Notes: generated from the sequence alone by a model not told the origin. Shown: positions 8,011 through 16,766, counted from the stretch's first letter. The stretch: 64,000 nt of DNA from Clostridia bacterium (GCA_017550745.1 JAFZOG010000148.1:1-64000), one strand, 5' to 3'. Numbers and translations: made by a program.

Positions 8011-9269
8011 GCCCCCTCCCTCTTTCCGTGGCGGCGGCGGAAGTCCGCGATGTTCACCACCGCGCCGGTCAGCCGGGCTTCCTCGGCGGCGCAGGCCATC
8101 ATGTGGCTTTCCACGGAATAGCGGATTTCGGAGGACGCTTCCGCCTGCCGGCCTTCCAGCAGCGCCAGGAAGTCTTCCATGATGCCGCCGTCTCCCCCGC
8201 CGTGCCCGGTGGAGGTCAGGTCGGGCCGAATGACGCAGGATTCGCACCGGTCCACGCCGTTGGACGCGAATCGGGTGATCTCGATCTCGTTGGTATATTC
8301 GTTGGCGCGAAGCTCTCCGTCCTCGCCCATGATCTTCAGCGTGCGGGCGATGCGGTTGGTGAAGGCGCTCAGGTTAAAGGTGGCGGTCACGCCGTTTTCA
8401 AATTCCAGCGCCGTCACCTGATGGTCGCATACATTGTTGTCACAGCGGAACACGCACCGGCCGTAAGGGCCCGTTTGGATGGCTTCCCGCAGGCCCTCTT
8501 CCGTCTGATTCTCCGTCAGTACGGCGGCGGGCCAGCTGCCCATGACCGGCAGGTAGGCTTTATACGCATTGTACCGGCAGGTGTCCTGACAGGGGCAGTC
8601 CGCGCAGCGCTCCGCCGCGCCTTTTGGGGCGTTTTCCGGTTTGAAGCAGGTCAGGCTTCCAAAGGACGCCACCTGCCTGCAGCCGCTGCCGATCAGCCAC
8701 ACCAGCAGATCCATGTCGTGGCAGGATTTCTGCATGATAAGCGGGCTGGCTGTGTCGCTGCGCCGCCAGTTGCCGCGCACGAAGGAATGGGCAAAATGGA
8801 AATTGCCGATGTTCTCGTTGTGCTGTACCGTGACGATCCGGCCGACAGCCCCCGCGTCCAGCTGTTTCTTGATTTCCCGGAAAAAGGGGGAATACCGGAG
8901 GACGTGGCATACCACCACCCGGCGTTCCGTTTCCCGCGCCTTTTCCTCGAGAGCGAGGGTTTCTTCGGGCACGGGAGAAATGGGCTTTTCCAGCAGCAGA
9001 TGATAGCCCTTTTCCATGGCGGGCATGGCCTGGCCGAAGTGATCCCTGTCCATGGTGGCGATGATGGCCGCGTCGCCCAGCTTCGGCCGGGCCAGCAGCT
9101 CCGCCGCGTCAGCAAAGCACTTGTCCGCGGGAATATGAAACTCACGTTGGGCAATTTCCCGCTTCACCGGGTCTTTCTCCGCCACAGCGGCGATGCCGTG
9201 CCCTTTTTGGCAGGCGTACCGGGCATAAATCATACCCCGCTGGCCTGCGCCAAGCAATACGAAGTCCAT
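8007..9269 (-). CDS. Gfo/Idh/MocA family oxidoreductase
   Basis: 420 residues, cytoplasmic. The N-terminal Rossmann domain begins FVLLGAGQRGMIYARYA, and the family's EKP motif appears in LLLEKPISP near residue 97, which contributes the catalytic Lys. A KSCHDMDLLVWL segment supplies the usual conserved His/Asp region. A cysteine cluster CADCPCQDTC near residue 215 could bind a metal; I believe related clostridial members carry it. These enzymes oxidise, reduce or epimerise sugars and sugar acids with NAD(P). It is the first gene of the operon, directly behind the operator and promoter at 9294-9334. Confidence 0.88.
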   Translation of the reverse strand: MDFVLLGAGQRGMIYARYACQKGHGIAAVAEKDPVKREIAQREFHIPADKCFADAAELLARPKLGDAAIIATMDRDHFGQAMPAMEKGYHLLLEKPISPVPEETLALEEKARETERRVVVCHVLRYSPFFREIKKQLDAGAVGRIVTVQHNENIGNFHFAHSFVRGNWRRSDTASPLIMQKSCHDMDLLVWLIGSGCRQVASFGSLTCFKPENAPKGAAERCADCPCQDTCRYNAYKAYLPVMGSWPAAVLTENQTEEGLREAIQTGPYGRCVFRCDNNVCDHQVTALEFENGVTATFNLSAFTNRIARTLKIMGEDGELRANEYTNEIEITRFASNGVDRCESCVIRPDLTSTGHGGGDGGIMEDFLALLEGRQAEASSEIRYSVESHMMACAAEEARLTGAVVNIADFRRRHGKREGA

Positions 9270-9293
9270 GTCAGATTCCCCCCGTCGCGGCGG

Positions 9294-9310
9294 ATTGTTT
9301 ACTAAACAAT
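9294..9310. promoter_or_regulatory. Operator palindrome for the divergent LacI regulator
   Basis: ATTGTTTACTAAACAAT is a perfect 8-1-8 inverted repeat. It overlaps the -10 hexamer (9306-9311) of the minus-strand sugar operon, the ideal place for a repressor. The LacI-family gene at 9482 is transcribed divergently and is the obvious candidate to bind here. Confidence 0.7.
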
Positions 9311-9334
9311 ACCATACGTTTCATGCTTTGTCAA
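9306..9334 (-). promoter_or_regulatory. Promoter of the sugar uptake operon
   Basis: Minus-strand TTGACA (9334-9329), 17-base spacer, TATTGT (9311-9306). It drives the oxidoreductase, acyltransferase-like, permease and binding-protein genes. The -10 lies inside the palindrome at 9294-9310. Confidence 0.75.
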
Positions 9335-9405
9335 GAAGAAAATTACTGTTTCGGTATAATTTCGGGCAGAAAATACAGAAAAAAGAAGTTTGTTTCACGC
9401 GTAAC

Positions 9406-9434
9406 TTGACATATGCGCTTTCTTCGATTATGAT
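9406..9434 (+). promoter_or_regulatory. Promoter of the LacI-family regulator
   Basis: TTGACA (9406-9411), 17 bases, TATGAT (9429-9434). Transcription would begin near 9441, which excludes the in-frame ATG at 9437 and supports the GTG start at 9482. Confidence 0.8.
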
Positions 9435-9481
9435 ATATGAAACAGACAGCGGATGTTTTCATCCGCGGAAAGGAGGCCGCC

Positions 9482-10492
9482 GTGGCCAGTATCCGGGACG
9501 TGGCGCGCCTTGCGCACGTGTCTCCCGCAACGGTATCGCGCATCCTGAACAACAACCAGGTGTACAAAACCACCGACGAAACGCGGCAGAACGTGCTGCG
9601 GGCGGTGGCGGAGCTGAACTATAAGCCCCTGGTGAAAAAAACCTGTGAAACCGATCCGGAACGGACGGAAAGCCATTTTTCCGTGGGCTGCCTGCTGGCG
9701 TCCACCAAAGGCAAATACAGTGACCCCTTCTATCTTTCCATTCTGGGCGGCATCGAGGAAGAACTGAAAAGGCAGGGCGGCATGATCACCCTGATCCATA
9801 CCGAGCAGGAATTGGAAAACCGGGCGGTCCTGGAACGGTTCCTGAACGCGGGGCTGGACGGCCTGGTCATGATGCGGCCCCTGCCTGAGCCGCTGTTCAG
9901 CCTGCTTCAGGCCCGCATTCCCCACATCGTGGGCATCGATACCGGCCTCATGTCCATTGACAATGTGGAATACGATCATCTGCGCGTCAGCCGGATGGCT
10001 GTGGAATATCTGTATCAGAAGGGCCACCGGCAGATCGGGTTCATCGGCGGCGGCGTGGGCGAAGCGCCGATGAAGCGCTCCCGCCGGTTCAGGAGCTACG
10101 TGGAAACCATGCAGGACTTGAACCTGAAAGTGAATCCCCAGTGGGTGCTGGACTGCGGCTGGGACGATCAGAAATGCATGGAGCTGGTGGAGGGCATCGG
10201 CACAACTCACCTGCCCACGGCCTTTTACTGCGCCAGCGACCTGATGGCCATGGCAGCGCTGCGGGTGCTGTACCAGATGGGCGTGCGCGTGCCCCGGCAG
10301 GTAGCCGTCATCGGCATGAGCAACATTGAAATGAGCCAATATGCCAATCCGCCCCTGACCACCATCGACGTGCCTACCGTTGAAATGGGCATCACCGCCG
10401 CCAAAGCCGTGTCCGCCCGCGTCCGCGGTGACGTTACGCTGCCCAAACGCATCATTCTTCCTTCCGTGCTGGTGGAGCGCGATTCAGTGTAA
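9482..10492 (+). CDS. LacI-family transcriptional regulator
   Basis: 336 residues from a GTG start preceded by AGGAGG at 9471-9476. The N-terminal helix-turn-helix reads ASIRDVARLAHVSPATVSRI, followed by the hinge region and a periplasmic-binding-protein-like effector domain with the usual MTAMAL-type equivalent AFYCASDLMAMAALRVL near residue 245. The likely role is sugar-responsive repression of the divergent ABC operon through the palindrome at 9294-9310. An in-frame ATG at 9437 would add 15 residues but lies at or before the predicted transcription start. The iron alcohol dehydrogenase follows 95 bases downstream and may be cotranscribed. Confidence 0.9.
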   Translation: MASIRDVARLAHVSPATVSRILNNNQVYKTTDETRQNVLRAVAELNYKPLVKKTCETDPERTESHFSVGCLLASTKGKYSDPFYLSILGGIEEELKRQGGMITLIHTEQELENRAVLERFLNAGLDGLVMMRPLPEPLFSLLQARIPHIVGIDTGLMSIDNVEYDHLRVSRMAVEYLYQKGHRQIGFIGGGVGEAPMKRSRRFRSYVETMQDLNLKVNPQWVLDCGWDDQKCMELVEGIGTTHLPTAFYCASDLMAMAALRVLYQMGVRVPRQVAVIGMSNIEMSQYANPPLTTIDVPTVEMGITAAKAVSARVRGDVTLPKRIILPSVLVERDSV

Positions 10493-10587
10493 TATTTCAT
10501 TTCTGGCTTCATGGAGAAAAGTGAAAATGGAAAATTTCGCGGCTTCCGTTTTCAATTGCGCCGGTACCGCACGGCAAGAGGATGCTT

Positions 10588-11766
10588 ATGTACGGTTTCA
10601 ATTACTATACCCCCACGAAGGTGGTCTTTGGCAGGGGAACCGAAACGAAAGCCGCCGAACTCATCAAAGAATTCGGCGGAAAAAAAGTGCTGATCCATTA
10701 CGGCGGCGGCAGCGTGATCCGCTCCGGGCTGCTGAAGAGGGTGACGGATACCCTGGACGGCGCCGGTATCCCCTATATCACACTGGGCGGCGCGGTGCCC
10801 AATCCCCGGCTGAGCCTGGTGTATGAAGGCATCGCGCTTTGCAAAAAGGAAAAGGTGGATTTCCTGCTGGCTGTAGGCGGCGGCAGCGCCATCGACTCGG
10901 CCAAGGCCATCGGCTACGGCGTGGCCAACGAGGGCGATGTGTGGGACTTCTATGACTACAAAAGGAAGGCGTCCGCCTGCCTGCCCCTGGGCGTGATCCT
11001 GACCATCGCCGCCACGGGCAGCGAAATGAGCGATTCCTCCGTGATCACCAAGGAAGAAGGGCTGGTCAAGCGGGGCTACAGCAGCGACTTTGGCAGGCCC
11101 AAATTCGCCATCATGAATCCGGAGCTGACCATGACCCTGCCGGATTACCAGACGGCCTGCGGCTGCGCCGATATCCTGATGCACACCATGGAGCGCTACT
11201 TCACCAACGGCGGCAACATGGAAATCACCGACGCCATCGCGGAAGGGCTGCTGCGCACGGTGATGAAGAACGCTGAAATACTGGTGAAGGATCCCAAAAA
11301 CTACGGCGCCCGGGCGGAAGTCATGTGGGCGGGCAGTCTGTCCCACAACGGCCTCACGGGCTGCGGCAACGACGGCGGCGACTGGATGACCCACAAGCTG
11401 GAGCATGAACTGGGCGGCCTGTACGACGTGGCCCACGGCGCGGGACTCACCGCCGTTTGGGGAAGCTGGGCCCGGTATGTGTACCGGGACTGCCTGCCGC
11501 GCTTCAGGCGGTTTGCCGTCAACGTGATGGGGATCGACGCCGCCGGTTCGGATGAAGAAATCGCCATGAAAGGCATCGAAGCCACGGAAGCTTTCTTCCG
11601 GCGCATCCACATGCCCACGAATCTGCGGGAGCTGGGCGTAAAAGCCACGGAGGAAGACCTTGCGACCATGGCCCATAAGTGCGCCGTGGGCGTGAACGGG
11701 GCCAAGGGCTCCGCCAAGCTGCTCAGGGAAGAGGACATGCTGAATATTTTCAAGGCCAGCCTGTAA
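10588..11766 (+). CDS. Iron-containing alcohol dehydrogenase (butanol dehydrogenase type)
   Basis: 392 residues. The start MYGFNYYTPTKVVFGRG is typical of BdhA/YqhD-like enzymes. The ATG at 10588 has AGAGG five bases upstream; the ATG at 10582 is too close to it. The nucleotide-binding motif GGGSAIDSAKAIGYG is near residue 95. The metal ligands are in CADILMHTMERYF (Asp, His), HKLEHELGG and DVAHGAGL (His, His). These cytosolic enzymes reduce aldehydes to alcohols with NAD(P)H in fermentation. The true substrate is uncertain. Confidence 0.9.
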   Translation: MYGFNYYTPTKVVFGRGTETKAAELIKEFGGKKVLIHYGGGSVIRSGLLKRVTDTLDGAGIPYITLGGAVPNPRLSLVYEGIALCKKEKVDFLLAVGGGSAIDSAKAIGYGVANEGDVWDFYDYKRKASACLPLGVILTIAATGSEMSDSSVITKEEGLVKRGYSSDFGRPKFAIMNPELTMTLPDYQTACGCADILMHTMERYFTNGGNMEITDAIAEGLLRTVMKNAEILVKDPKNYGARAEVMWAGSLSHNGLTGCGNDGGDWMTHKLEHELGGLYDVAHGAGLTAVWGSWARYVYRDCLPRFRRFAVNVMGIDAAGSDEEIAMKGIEATEAFFRRIHMPTNLRELGVKATEEDLATMAHKCAVGVNGAKGSAKLLREEDMLNIFKASL

Positions 11767-11838
11767 CAGGCCGGTCAGACATAGACGGCGGCAGGGAAAT
11801 GCCTTGGATTCCGAAAGGTTTCTCCCTCCGCCCTGCTT

Positions 11839-12867
11839 TCAGCATACGGATGATCCCCTGGGATCGGTGGAAAAACAGGGGATTTCTTTGCATTGCGTTT
11901 TATAAGCGTATCTTGCGCCTTGCCCGCCGATGCCGTTGTACCAGTTGCCTGTAGCTTCGTTCATGATATGAAGTCCATCCCCGGTTTCTTCCATCTCAAA
12001 CAGCAGGATGCGCTTGCGGCTGTGGTCGTTGGGACAATGGCAGGCCATCATCAGCTGCCCGGAAAAAGCGTGGAACAGCATGCCGTGACCGCCGTCCATG
12101 GCGTACAGGGGGTCCTTTTTCTGCTTCCAGGGGCCTTGGATGTCCCCGGATTCGCTGATGGCATAGGAAATGGCATAGCTGTTTCCCGGCGTAAAGCTGG
12201 ACCAGAGCATCAGCAGCTTTCCTCCCGGCAGGCGGTGGAGGAAGGGGCCGTCCGTCACGCCGCTGGGGCCCGTCCAGGGGCCGTCGGAGGCGCGGAAAAG
12301 GATGACGGGACCGCCCGCCGCTTCTCCCAAATCCATGGACAGGGGAACGGCGCAGATTTGACCGTCTCCCACCTGCAGCCATTCGTGGCAGAAAACCAGC
12401 CAGGGCGCTCCTTTCCGGTCCGCATACAGCGTACCGTCCAGGCAATGCCAGCCCTCCGGCGTGACCGGTTCCTTCCGAATGGGCTGGAAGGGCCCCTTGG
12501 GGCTGTCCGACACCAGGCATTGGCAGCGGCGATAGGTTCCTTCCGCCCGGAACGAGCTGATCAGGTAATACTTTCCCCGCCACATGTGGCATTCCGGGGC
12601 CCAGTAATCCCGATCCGCCCAGAAGCCGCCTTTTTCAAAGCACACCTGGGGCTTCGTCCAATGAATCAGATCCGGGCTTTCCAGCGCGTAAAAATATCCT
12701 GGGCCGGCGGGCACATCCGGAAAACGCCGGGAATCCACAAACTGCACGTAGGTGTAATACCGGCGGCTGACCGGATCCGCCAGGATAAAAGGGTCGCTGA
12801 TGTGTACGTCCCTGATATGGTAAGGATATACATTCAAATCCACCAGATCGTCGCCGCAACGAAACAC
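11839..12867 (-). CDS. Glycoside hydrolase family 43-like enzyme, cytoplasmic
   Basis: 342 residues from a GTG start with AAGGAGG seven bases upstream. No signal peptide is present, so it would act on imported oligosaccharides. Family-43 landmarks of the five-bladed propeller are visible: HISDPFILADP (general base Asp) near residue 23, DRDYWAPECHMWRGKYYL, HCLDGTLY (likely pKa-modulating Asp region), and VTDGPFLHRLPGGKLLML. Activity could be beta-xylosidase or alpha-L-arabinofuranosidase. The Cys-containing C-terminal tail after GNWYNGIGG looks unrelated to the fold and may have arisen by loss of an earlier stop. Confidence 0.8.
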   Translation of the reverse strand: MFRCGDDLVDLNVYPYHIRDVHISDPFILADPVSRRYYTYVQFVDSRRFPDVPAGPGYFYALESPDLIHWTKPQVCFEKGGFWADRDYWAPECHMWRGKYYLISSFRAEGTYRRCQCLVSDSPKGPFQPIRKEPVTPEGWHCLDGTLYADRKGAPWLVFCHEWLQVGDGQICAVPLSMDLGEAAGGPVILFRASDGPWTGPSGVTDGPFLHRLPGGKLLMLWSSFTPGNSYAISYAISESGDIQGPWKQKKDPLYAMDGGHGMLFHAFSGQLMMACHCPNDHSRKRILLFEMEETGDGLHIMNEATGNWYNGIGGQGARYAYKTQCKEIPCFSTDPRGSSVC

Positions 12868-12904
12868 GAGAATCCCTCCTTGTTCAAAACCGTCTGGGCG
12901 CTTT

Positions 12905-13540
12905 TCATCCTTTGTGAAGCCTTCTCAGCTTCGCAAGCACGATACCGATCAGCGCCGTTCCTGCCAGCATGGCCGCGTAAGACAGATACCACCTGCCGCT
13001 CCTGTTGAATGCATAGAAATCCGGCCAGCCGCCCTTGTCGTTTCCGATCATGACCACCATAACGAGATAAACGACGCCGTATACGATCACAGGGAGCATG
13101 GAAATCATCAGATGCTTCTTTTCGGGAAACGTTCCATCCCTTTCCAGCCAGACGAACGAAACGATCGCCAGGATGGGCCCAAGCAGGTGCAGCCACAGGT
13201 TCCAGCGGGAAAACATGGAATCATATCCATATAAAGGCCCCAGGAACAGCAATACGGTCATCATGGTTACCGTGACCGCCGCGGTGCCCGCGTAGCGAAA
13301 CAGCATCACCGCTTTGCCGCCCGCCTTATTTCCGCGCAGCGTCCGGATGAGCGAAAAGACGCAGCTTGCCGCGCACAGGATATTGGAATCCACCGTAAAA
13401 TAACGGAAGATCACGCTTCTGTTCACGCGCATGTTTCCGCTGCCCGAGATAAAGAACATCGTACCCACCGACCAAACTGTCAAAACGACGATGAGGATTT
13501 GTACAGCCGCGCAAAGACCGGATTTCATTCTTTTGCCCAT
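12905..13540 (-). CDS. Pr6Pr-like multispanning membrane protein
   Basis: 211 residues, MGKRMKSGLCAAVQ start, with AAAAGGGGA before the ATG. About six hydrophobic segments. The motif RYFTVDSNILCAASC after helix 1 and the pattern of helices match the Pr6Pr family, whose function is not established. An alternative ATG at 13588 would add 16 residues and overlaps (ATGA) the stop of the MerR remnant upstream, suggesting the two were once a translationally coupled pair. Confidence 0.65.
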   Translation of the reverse strand: MGKRMKSGLCAAVQILIVVLTVWSVGTMFFISGSGNMRVNRSVIFRYFTVDSNILCAASCVFSLIRTLRGNKAGGKAVMLFRYAGTAAVTVTMMTVLLFLGPLYGYDSMFSRWNLWLHLLGPILAIVSFVWLERDGTFPEKKHLMISMLPVIVYGVVYLVMVVMIGNDKGGWPDFYAFNRSGRWYLSYAAMLAGTALIGIVLAKLRRLHKG

Positions 13541-13584
13541 ATCCCCTTTTCCCCCGCTTGAATTTATCCGTCCTGTTTTTTTGT

Positions 13585-13773
13585 TCATAACCCGGAGTTT
13601 TTCAGTAAAAAATCCAGCTTCCAGGTAGCCTTGTCCAGATATTTCTGCATTTCCGCCATCCGGGCGGTCACGTTTTCCCAGTGCTCCCGCAGCAGCTCCA
13701 GCCGTTCCTTCAGCGTCTGTTCCCCTTCGTGGGCCAATGCCGCAGCATATGGGCGGACAGCCCTGTTTTTGGT
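13585..13773 (-). pseudogene. Remnant of a MerR-family regulator (C-terminal coiled coil)
   Basis: A 62-codon open frame without a start codon. Its sequence from HEGEQTLKERLELLREHWEN through KYLDKATWKLDFLLK matches the dimerisation helix and C-terminal tail of MerR-family regulators (the ERLxLLxEH pattern followed by a K-rich tail). The winged-helix DNA-binding part is missing, and an in-frame stop at 13774-13776 closes the frame. Its TGA overlaps the ATG at 13588 of the following membrane protein. I read it as a decayed regulator. Confidence 0.55.
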
Positions 13774-14044
13774 TCACATCATGAATGGAATACAATTATC
13801 CTCCCGTTTCGGTTGGCATAGCGTATTCCATATGATTTATGACCATAGTAACAGGAATCCCCTCAAACGTCAATCCCCAGCGTGCAGCATACTGAAAAGA
13901 GGGGTACCGCAGACCGCAGACCATTGCCGACAAACCATAGTGCCAGGATTTCAGGAAAGGCTGCCTGCCCGGCGAGCAAGCGCGAGGCAAGCATTTTTGA
14001 TGATTCATGGCGTGAAATACATTTCCTCTGTTTGGTTTGTAACA

Positions 14045-14088
14045 TTTTCATATCCGTAATTTGAGATTTTCATATCTGCTATTTGAAA
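14045..14088. repeat. Two tandem 22-bp repeats upstream of the beta-glucosidase promoter
   Basis: 14045-14066 and 14067-14088 are direct repeats with 18 of 22 identical bases, sharing TTTTCATATC and ATTTGA cores. They end six bases before the -35 hexamer at 14095. A tandem site spaced by two helical turns next to a promoter is typical of an activator such as an AraC-type protein. The rest of 13775-14044 shows nothing I can identify. Confidence 0.5.
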
Positions 14089-14094
14089 TATTCC

Positions 14095-14123
14095 TTGTCA
14101 CATATGGAATAAAATGATATAAT
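14095..14123 (+). promoter_or_regulatory. Promoter of the GH3 gene
   Basis: TTGTCA (14095-14100), 17-base spacer, TATAAT (14118-14123). The start codon at 14208 lies about 80 bases downstream. Confidence 0.75.
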
Positions 14124-14207
14124 TTTTTGTAAGAAAACCGCAGGATGCAACGAGAACGATCTGTCTTCTGTTTTTCTTTCAAATCTGACAAAGAAAGGGA
14201 CGGTATC

Positions 14208-16616
14208 ATGAAACATCAGGAATTGATCGAAAAACTGACGCTGGAGGAAAAAGCGGCGCTGCTTTCCGGCAAGGATGTGTGGCATACCCGCGCCATTGAA
14301 CGCCTGGGCATTCCCGCCATGACGCTGTCCGACGGGCCCAGCGGCCTGCGCAAGCAAGCGGGCGAGGGCGACCATCTGGGCCTGAACGCCTCCACGAAGG
14401 CCATCTGCATCCCTTCCGCCGCTACGCTGGCCAACAGCTGGGACCCTGAAACCGCCAAAGGCATGGGCGCGTGCGCGGGGGCGGACGCCGCGGCGCAGAA
14501 GGTGGACATCCTGCTGGGGCCCGGCCTGAACACCAAGCGCTCTCCCCTCTGCGGCCGCAGCTTTGAATACTATTCGGAAGACCCGTATCTCGCCGGCAAG
14601 CTGGCCGCCGGGTTCATCCAGGGCGTGCAGAGCAGGGGCGTATCCGCCTGCGCCAAGCACTTTGCAGCCAACAGCCAGGAAATGCTGCGCATGCACAATG
14701 ACTCCGTGATGGACGAGCGCACGCTGCGGGAGCTGTACCTGACCAACTTTGAGATCGCCGTGAAAGAAGGCAAACCGCGCTGCCTCATGACCAGCTACAA
14801 CCGCCTGAACGGCACCTACACCAACGAAAACGAACACCTGCTCAAAGAGATCCTCCGCGGCGAATGGGGCTACGAGGGCATGGTGGTCACGGACTGGGGC
14901 GGCAGCAACGACTTTACCGAGGGCGTGCGCGCCGGCATGAACCTGGAAATGCCTGCGGCGGGCGATGACAGCCCCTGCCAGCTGGTTCAGGCGGTGAAGG
15001 AAGGCCGCATCGACGAGGAAACGGTGAATCAGCGCGTGGACGAGCTGCTGGACGCCGTCCTGTTCCCCAAGCCCGAGAAACCCGCCGCCGACCCGCAGTC
15101 GCAGCATCTGGCCGCCCGGGAAGCGGCGGAAAAGAGCATCGTGCTGCTGAAAAACGAAGGGAATGCCCTGCCCGTGAATCCTGCCGCACGGGTCGCGGTG
15201 ATCGGCGATTTCGCGGCCCATGCCCGGTATCAGGGCGCGGGCAGCAGCATGGTGAACGCCGTGGAAGTAGAAGAAACCCTGCCCATGATGAAGGACTACT
15301 TCCCCGAGTACCTGGGCTACGCCCAGGGCTTCGAGCGCCTCGACCGGCCCAACGACGGCCTGGCCGACGACGCAGCCCTGCTGGCCCGGAAGGCCGACGT
15401 GGTGCTGCTGTATCTGGGCCTGCCCGAAGGCTTTGAAACCGAAGGGCTGGACAGGACCCACATGCGCCTGCCGGATAACCAGGTCTCCCTGATCAACAAG
15501 CTTTACAGCGTGAACCGGAACATCATCGTGGTGCTCTCCGCGGGCAGTGCGGTGGAGATGCCGTGGATCGACAAGTGCCAGGCGCTGGTGTACGGGTGCC
15601 TGGGCGGTGAAGCGGCGGCGGCGGCAATGCTGCGGGTGCTCAGCGGTCAGGTGAATCCCGGCGGCAAGATGGCGGAAACCTTCGCCCTCGCCTACGACGA
15701 CATTCCCGTAAGCAAGTATTATCCCGGCACCGAATACACCAGCGAATACCGAGAGGGCCTGTTCGTGGGCTACCGCTATTTCACCACCGTCGGCAAGCCC
15801 GTGCGTTTCCCCTTTGGCTTTGGCCTCAGCTACACGCAGTTTCAGTACGGTAACCTGACCGTAACAAAAGACGGGGCGGAATTTGACCTGACCAACATCG
15901 GAAAGCGGGACGGCGACGAAATCGCCCAGCTGTACGTGCGCCTGCCTGAGGCGAAAGTTTTCCGGCCCGAACGGGAACTGAAGGGTTTTCAGCGCGTATC
16001 CCTTGCCGCCGGGGAAACCAAGCATGTGGTCCTTCCCTTCGACGAATATACCTTCCGTTATTTCAACGTAAAGTCCAATCAATTTGAAGTTGAGGGCGGA
16101 ACGTACGATATCCTCGTCGGCGCGTCCAGCCAGGACATCAGGCTGGCCGGAAAGGCCGAAATCCCGGGCTCCGATGCTCCCGATCCCTATCCCGACCAGG
16201 CCTTTGCCAGCTACCGCTTCGGCGCGGTGGAGGACGTTTCCGACGCGGAGTTTGAAGCGCTGCTGGGCCGTCCCATCCCGCAAAAGCTGTGGGACCGCAG
16301 CAAGCCCCTGGAAATGAATGACGCTTTCGCGCAGATGGCCTACGCGAAGAACCCTGTGATGCGCCTGGCGGTAAAAATTTTCAAAAAAAAGATCGATGCG
16401 GCGATTCTGAAAGGAAAGCCCGACCTGAACACGCTGTTCATTTACAACCAGCCCTTCCGCGGCATGGCGAAAATGATGGGCGGCATGCTGTCCATGCAGA
16501 TGGCCGACGACATCCGTTTTATCGCCAACGGCCACTGGCATCGGGGGATCTGCCGCCTGATCCGCCACTTTTTCCACCGGCCTAAGCTGGGGCTGGATCA
16601 GGATAAGAAAAAGTGA
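14208..16616 (+). CDS. Glycoside hydrolase family 3 beta-glucosidase
   Basis: 802 residues, no signal peptide, so cytoplasmic. The start MKHQELIEKLTLEEKAALLS is preceded by AAAGGGA; a longer frame from 14145 lies too near the transcription start. The TIM-barrel domain carries SDGPSGLR and the nucleophile Asp in VVTDWGGSND at residue 229. The alpha/beta sandwich domain follows (LLKNEGNALPV, then VLLYLGLPEGFETEG), and a fibronectin-III-like domain (GDEIAQLYV, RELKGFQRV) lies near residues 565-640. The extra C-terminal region of about 120 residues (EALLGRPIPQKLWDRSKPLE) is often seen in clostridial GH3 enzymes. It probably cleaves beta-linked glucosides or xylosides after uptake. Confidence 0.92.
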   Translation: MKHQELIEKLTLEEKAALLSGKDVWHTRAIERLGIPAMTLSDGPSGLRKQAGEGDHLGLNASTKAICIPSAATLANSWDPETAKGMGACAGADAAAQKVDILLGPGLNTKRSPLCGRSFEYYSEDPYLAGKLAAGFIQGVQSRGVSACAKHFAANSQEMLRMHNDSVMDERTLRELYLTNFEIAVKEGKPRCLMTSYNRLNGTYTNENEHLLKEILRGEWGYEGMVVTDWGGSNDFTEGVRAGMNLEMPAAGDDSPCQLVQAVKEGRIDEETVNQRVDELLDAVLFPKPEKPAADPQSQHLAAREAAEKSIVLLKNEGNALPVNPAARVAVIGDFAAHARYQGAGSSMVNAVEVEETLPMMKDYFPEYLGYAQGFERLDRPNDGLADDAALLARKADVVLLYLGLPEGFETEGLDRTHMRLPDNQVSLINKLYSVNRNIIVVLSAGSAVEMPWIDKCQALVYGCLGGEAAAAAMLRVLSGQVNPGGKMAETFALAYDDIPVSKYYPGTEYTSEYREGLFVGYRYFTTVGKPVRFPFGFGLSYTQFQYGNLTVTKDGAEFDLTNIGKRDGDEIAQLYVRLPEAKVFRPERELKGFQRVSLAAGETKHVVLPFDEYTFRYFNVKSNQFEVEGGTYDILVGASSQDIRLAGKAEIPGSDAPDPYPDQAFASYRFGAVEDVSDAEFEALLGRPIPQKLWDRSKPLEMNDAFAQMAYAKNPVMRLAVKIFKKKIDAAILKGKPDLNTLFIYNQPFRGMAKMMGGMLSMQMADDIRFIANGHWHRGICRLIRHFFHRPKLGLDQDKKK

Positions 16617-16669
16617 CGGCTGCCAGTCTGTTATAGTTTTTCCCTATAAGTTCACATTCAATATTTTTA

Positions 16670-16700
16670 TTGGACAAAGGCGGAATCCTTCCTTTATAAT
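16670..16700 (+). promoter_or_regulatory. Promoter of metA
   Basis: TATAAT at 16695-16700 with TTGGAC at 16670-16675 (spacer 19), or TGGACA at 16671 (spacer 18). Spacing is slightly long, so strength is uncertain. Confidence 0.55.
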
Positions 16701-16713
16701 GGGTTCTGCGCGG

Positions 16714-16748
16714 AAGAAAAGCGGACCGCTTCGGTTCGCTTTTCTTTT
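16714..16748 (+). promoter_or_regulatory. Leader hairpin of metA, possible attenuator
   Basis: The leader contains a 14-bp stem pairing 16714-16727 with 16733-16746 with one G-U pair and a five-base loop, ending in TTTT at 16745-16748. The ribosome site AAAGGAGG follows immediately. It could be an intrinsic terminator that must be bypassed, or a structure that affects ribosome access. No S-box, SMK-box or T-box motif is present. Confidence 0.45.
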
Positions 16749-16766
16749 GAACAAAGGAGGAGCTCT

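Noticed and set aside
8010..8247. Longer N-terminus for the acyltransferase-like protein
   Set aside because: The added 79 residues are Arg/Gly-rich out-of-frame reading of the upstream oxidoreductase gene; the ATGA overlap and ribosome site support the start at 8010.
9437..9481. ATG start of the LacI regulator at 9437
   Set aside because: It lies at or before the predicted transcription start; the GTG at 9482 has AGGAGG and matches the usual LacI N-terminus.
14079..16577. Minus-strand open frame of 832 codons
   Set aside because: It is the antisense shadow of the GH3 beta-glucosidase, with His- and Gly-rich composition and no family resemblance.
16617..16766. SAM riboswitch or T-box upstream of metA
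   Set aside because: Neither the S-box core nor the T-box sequence is present; only a simple hairpin is seen.
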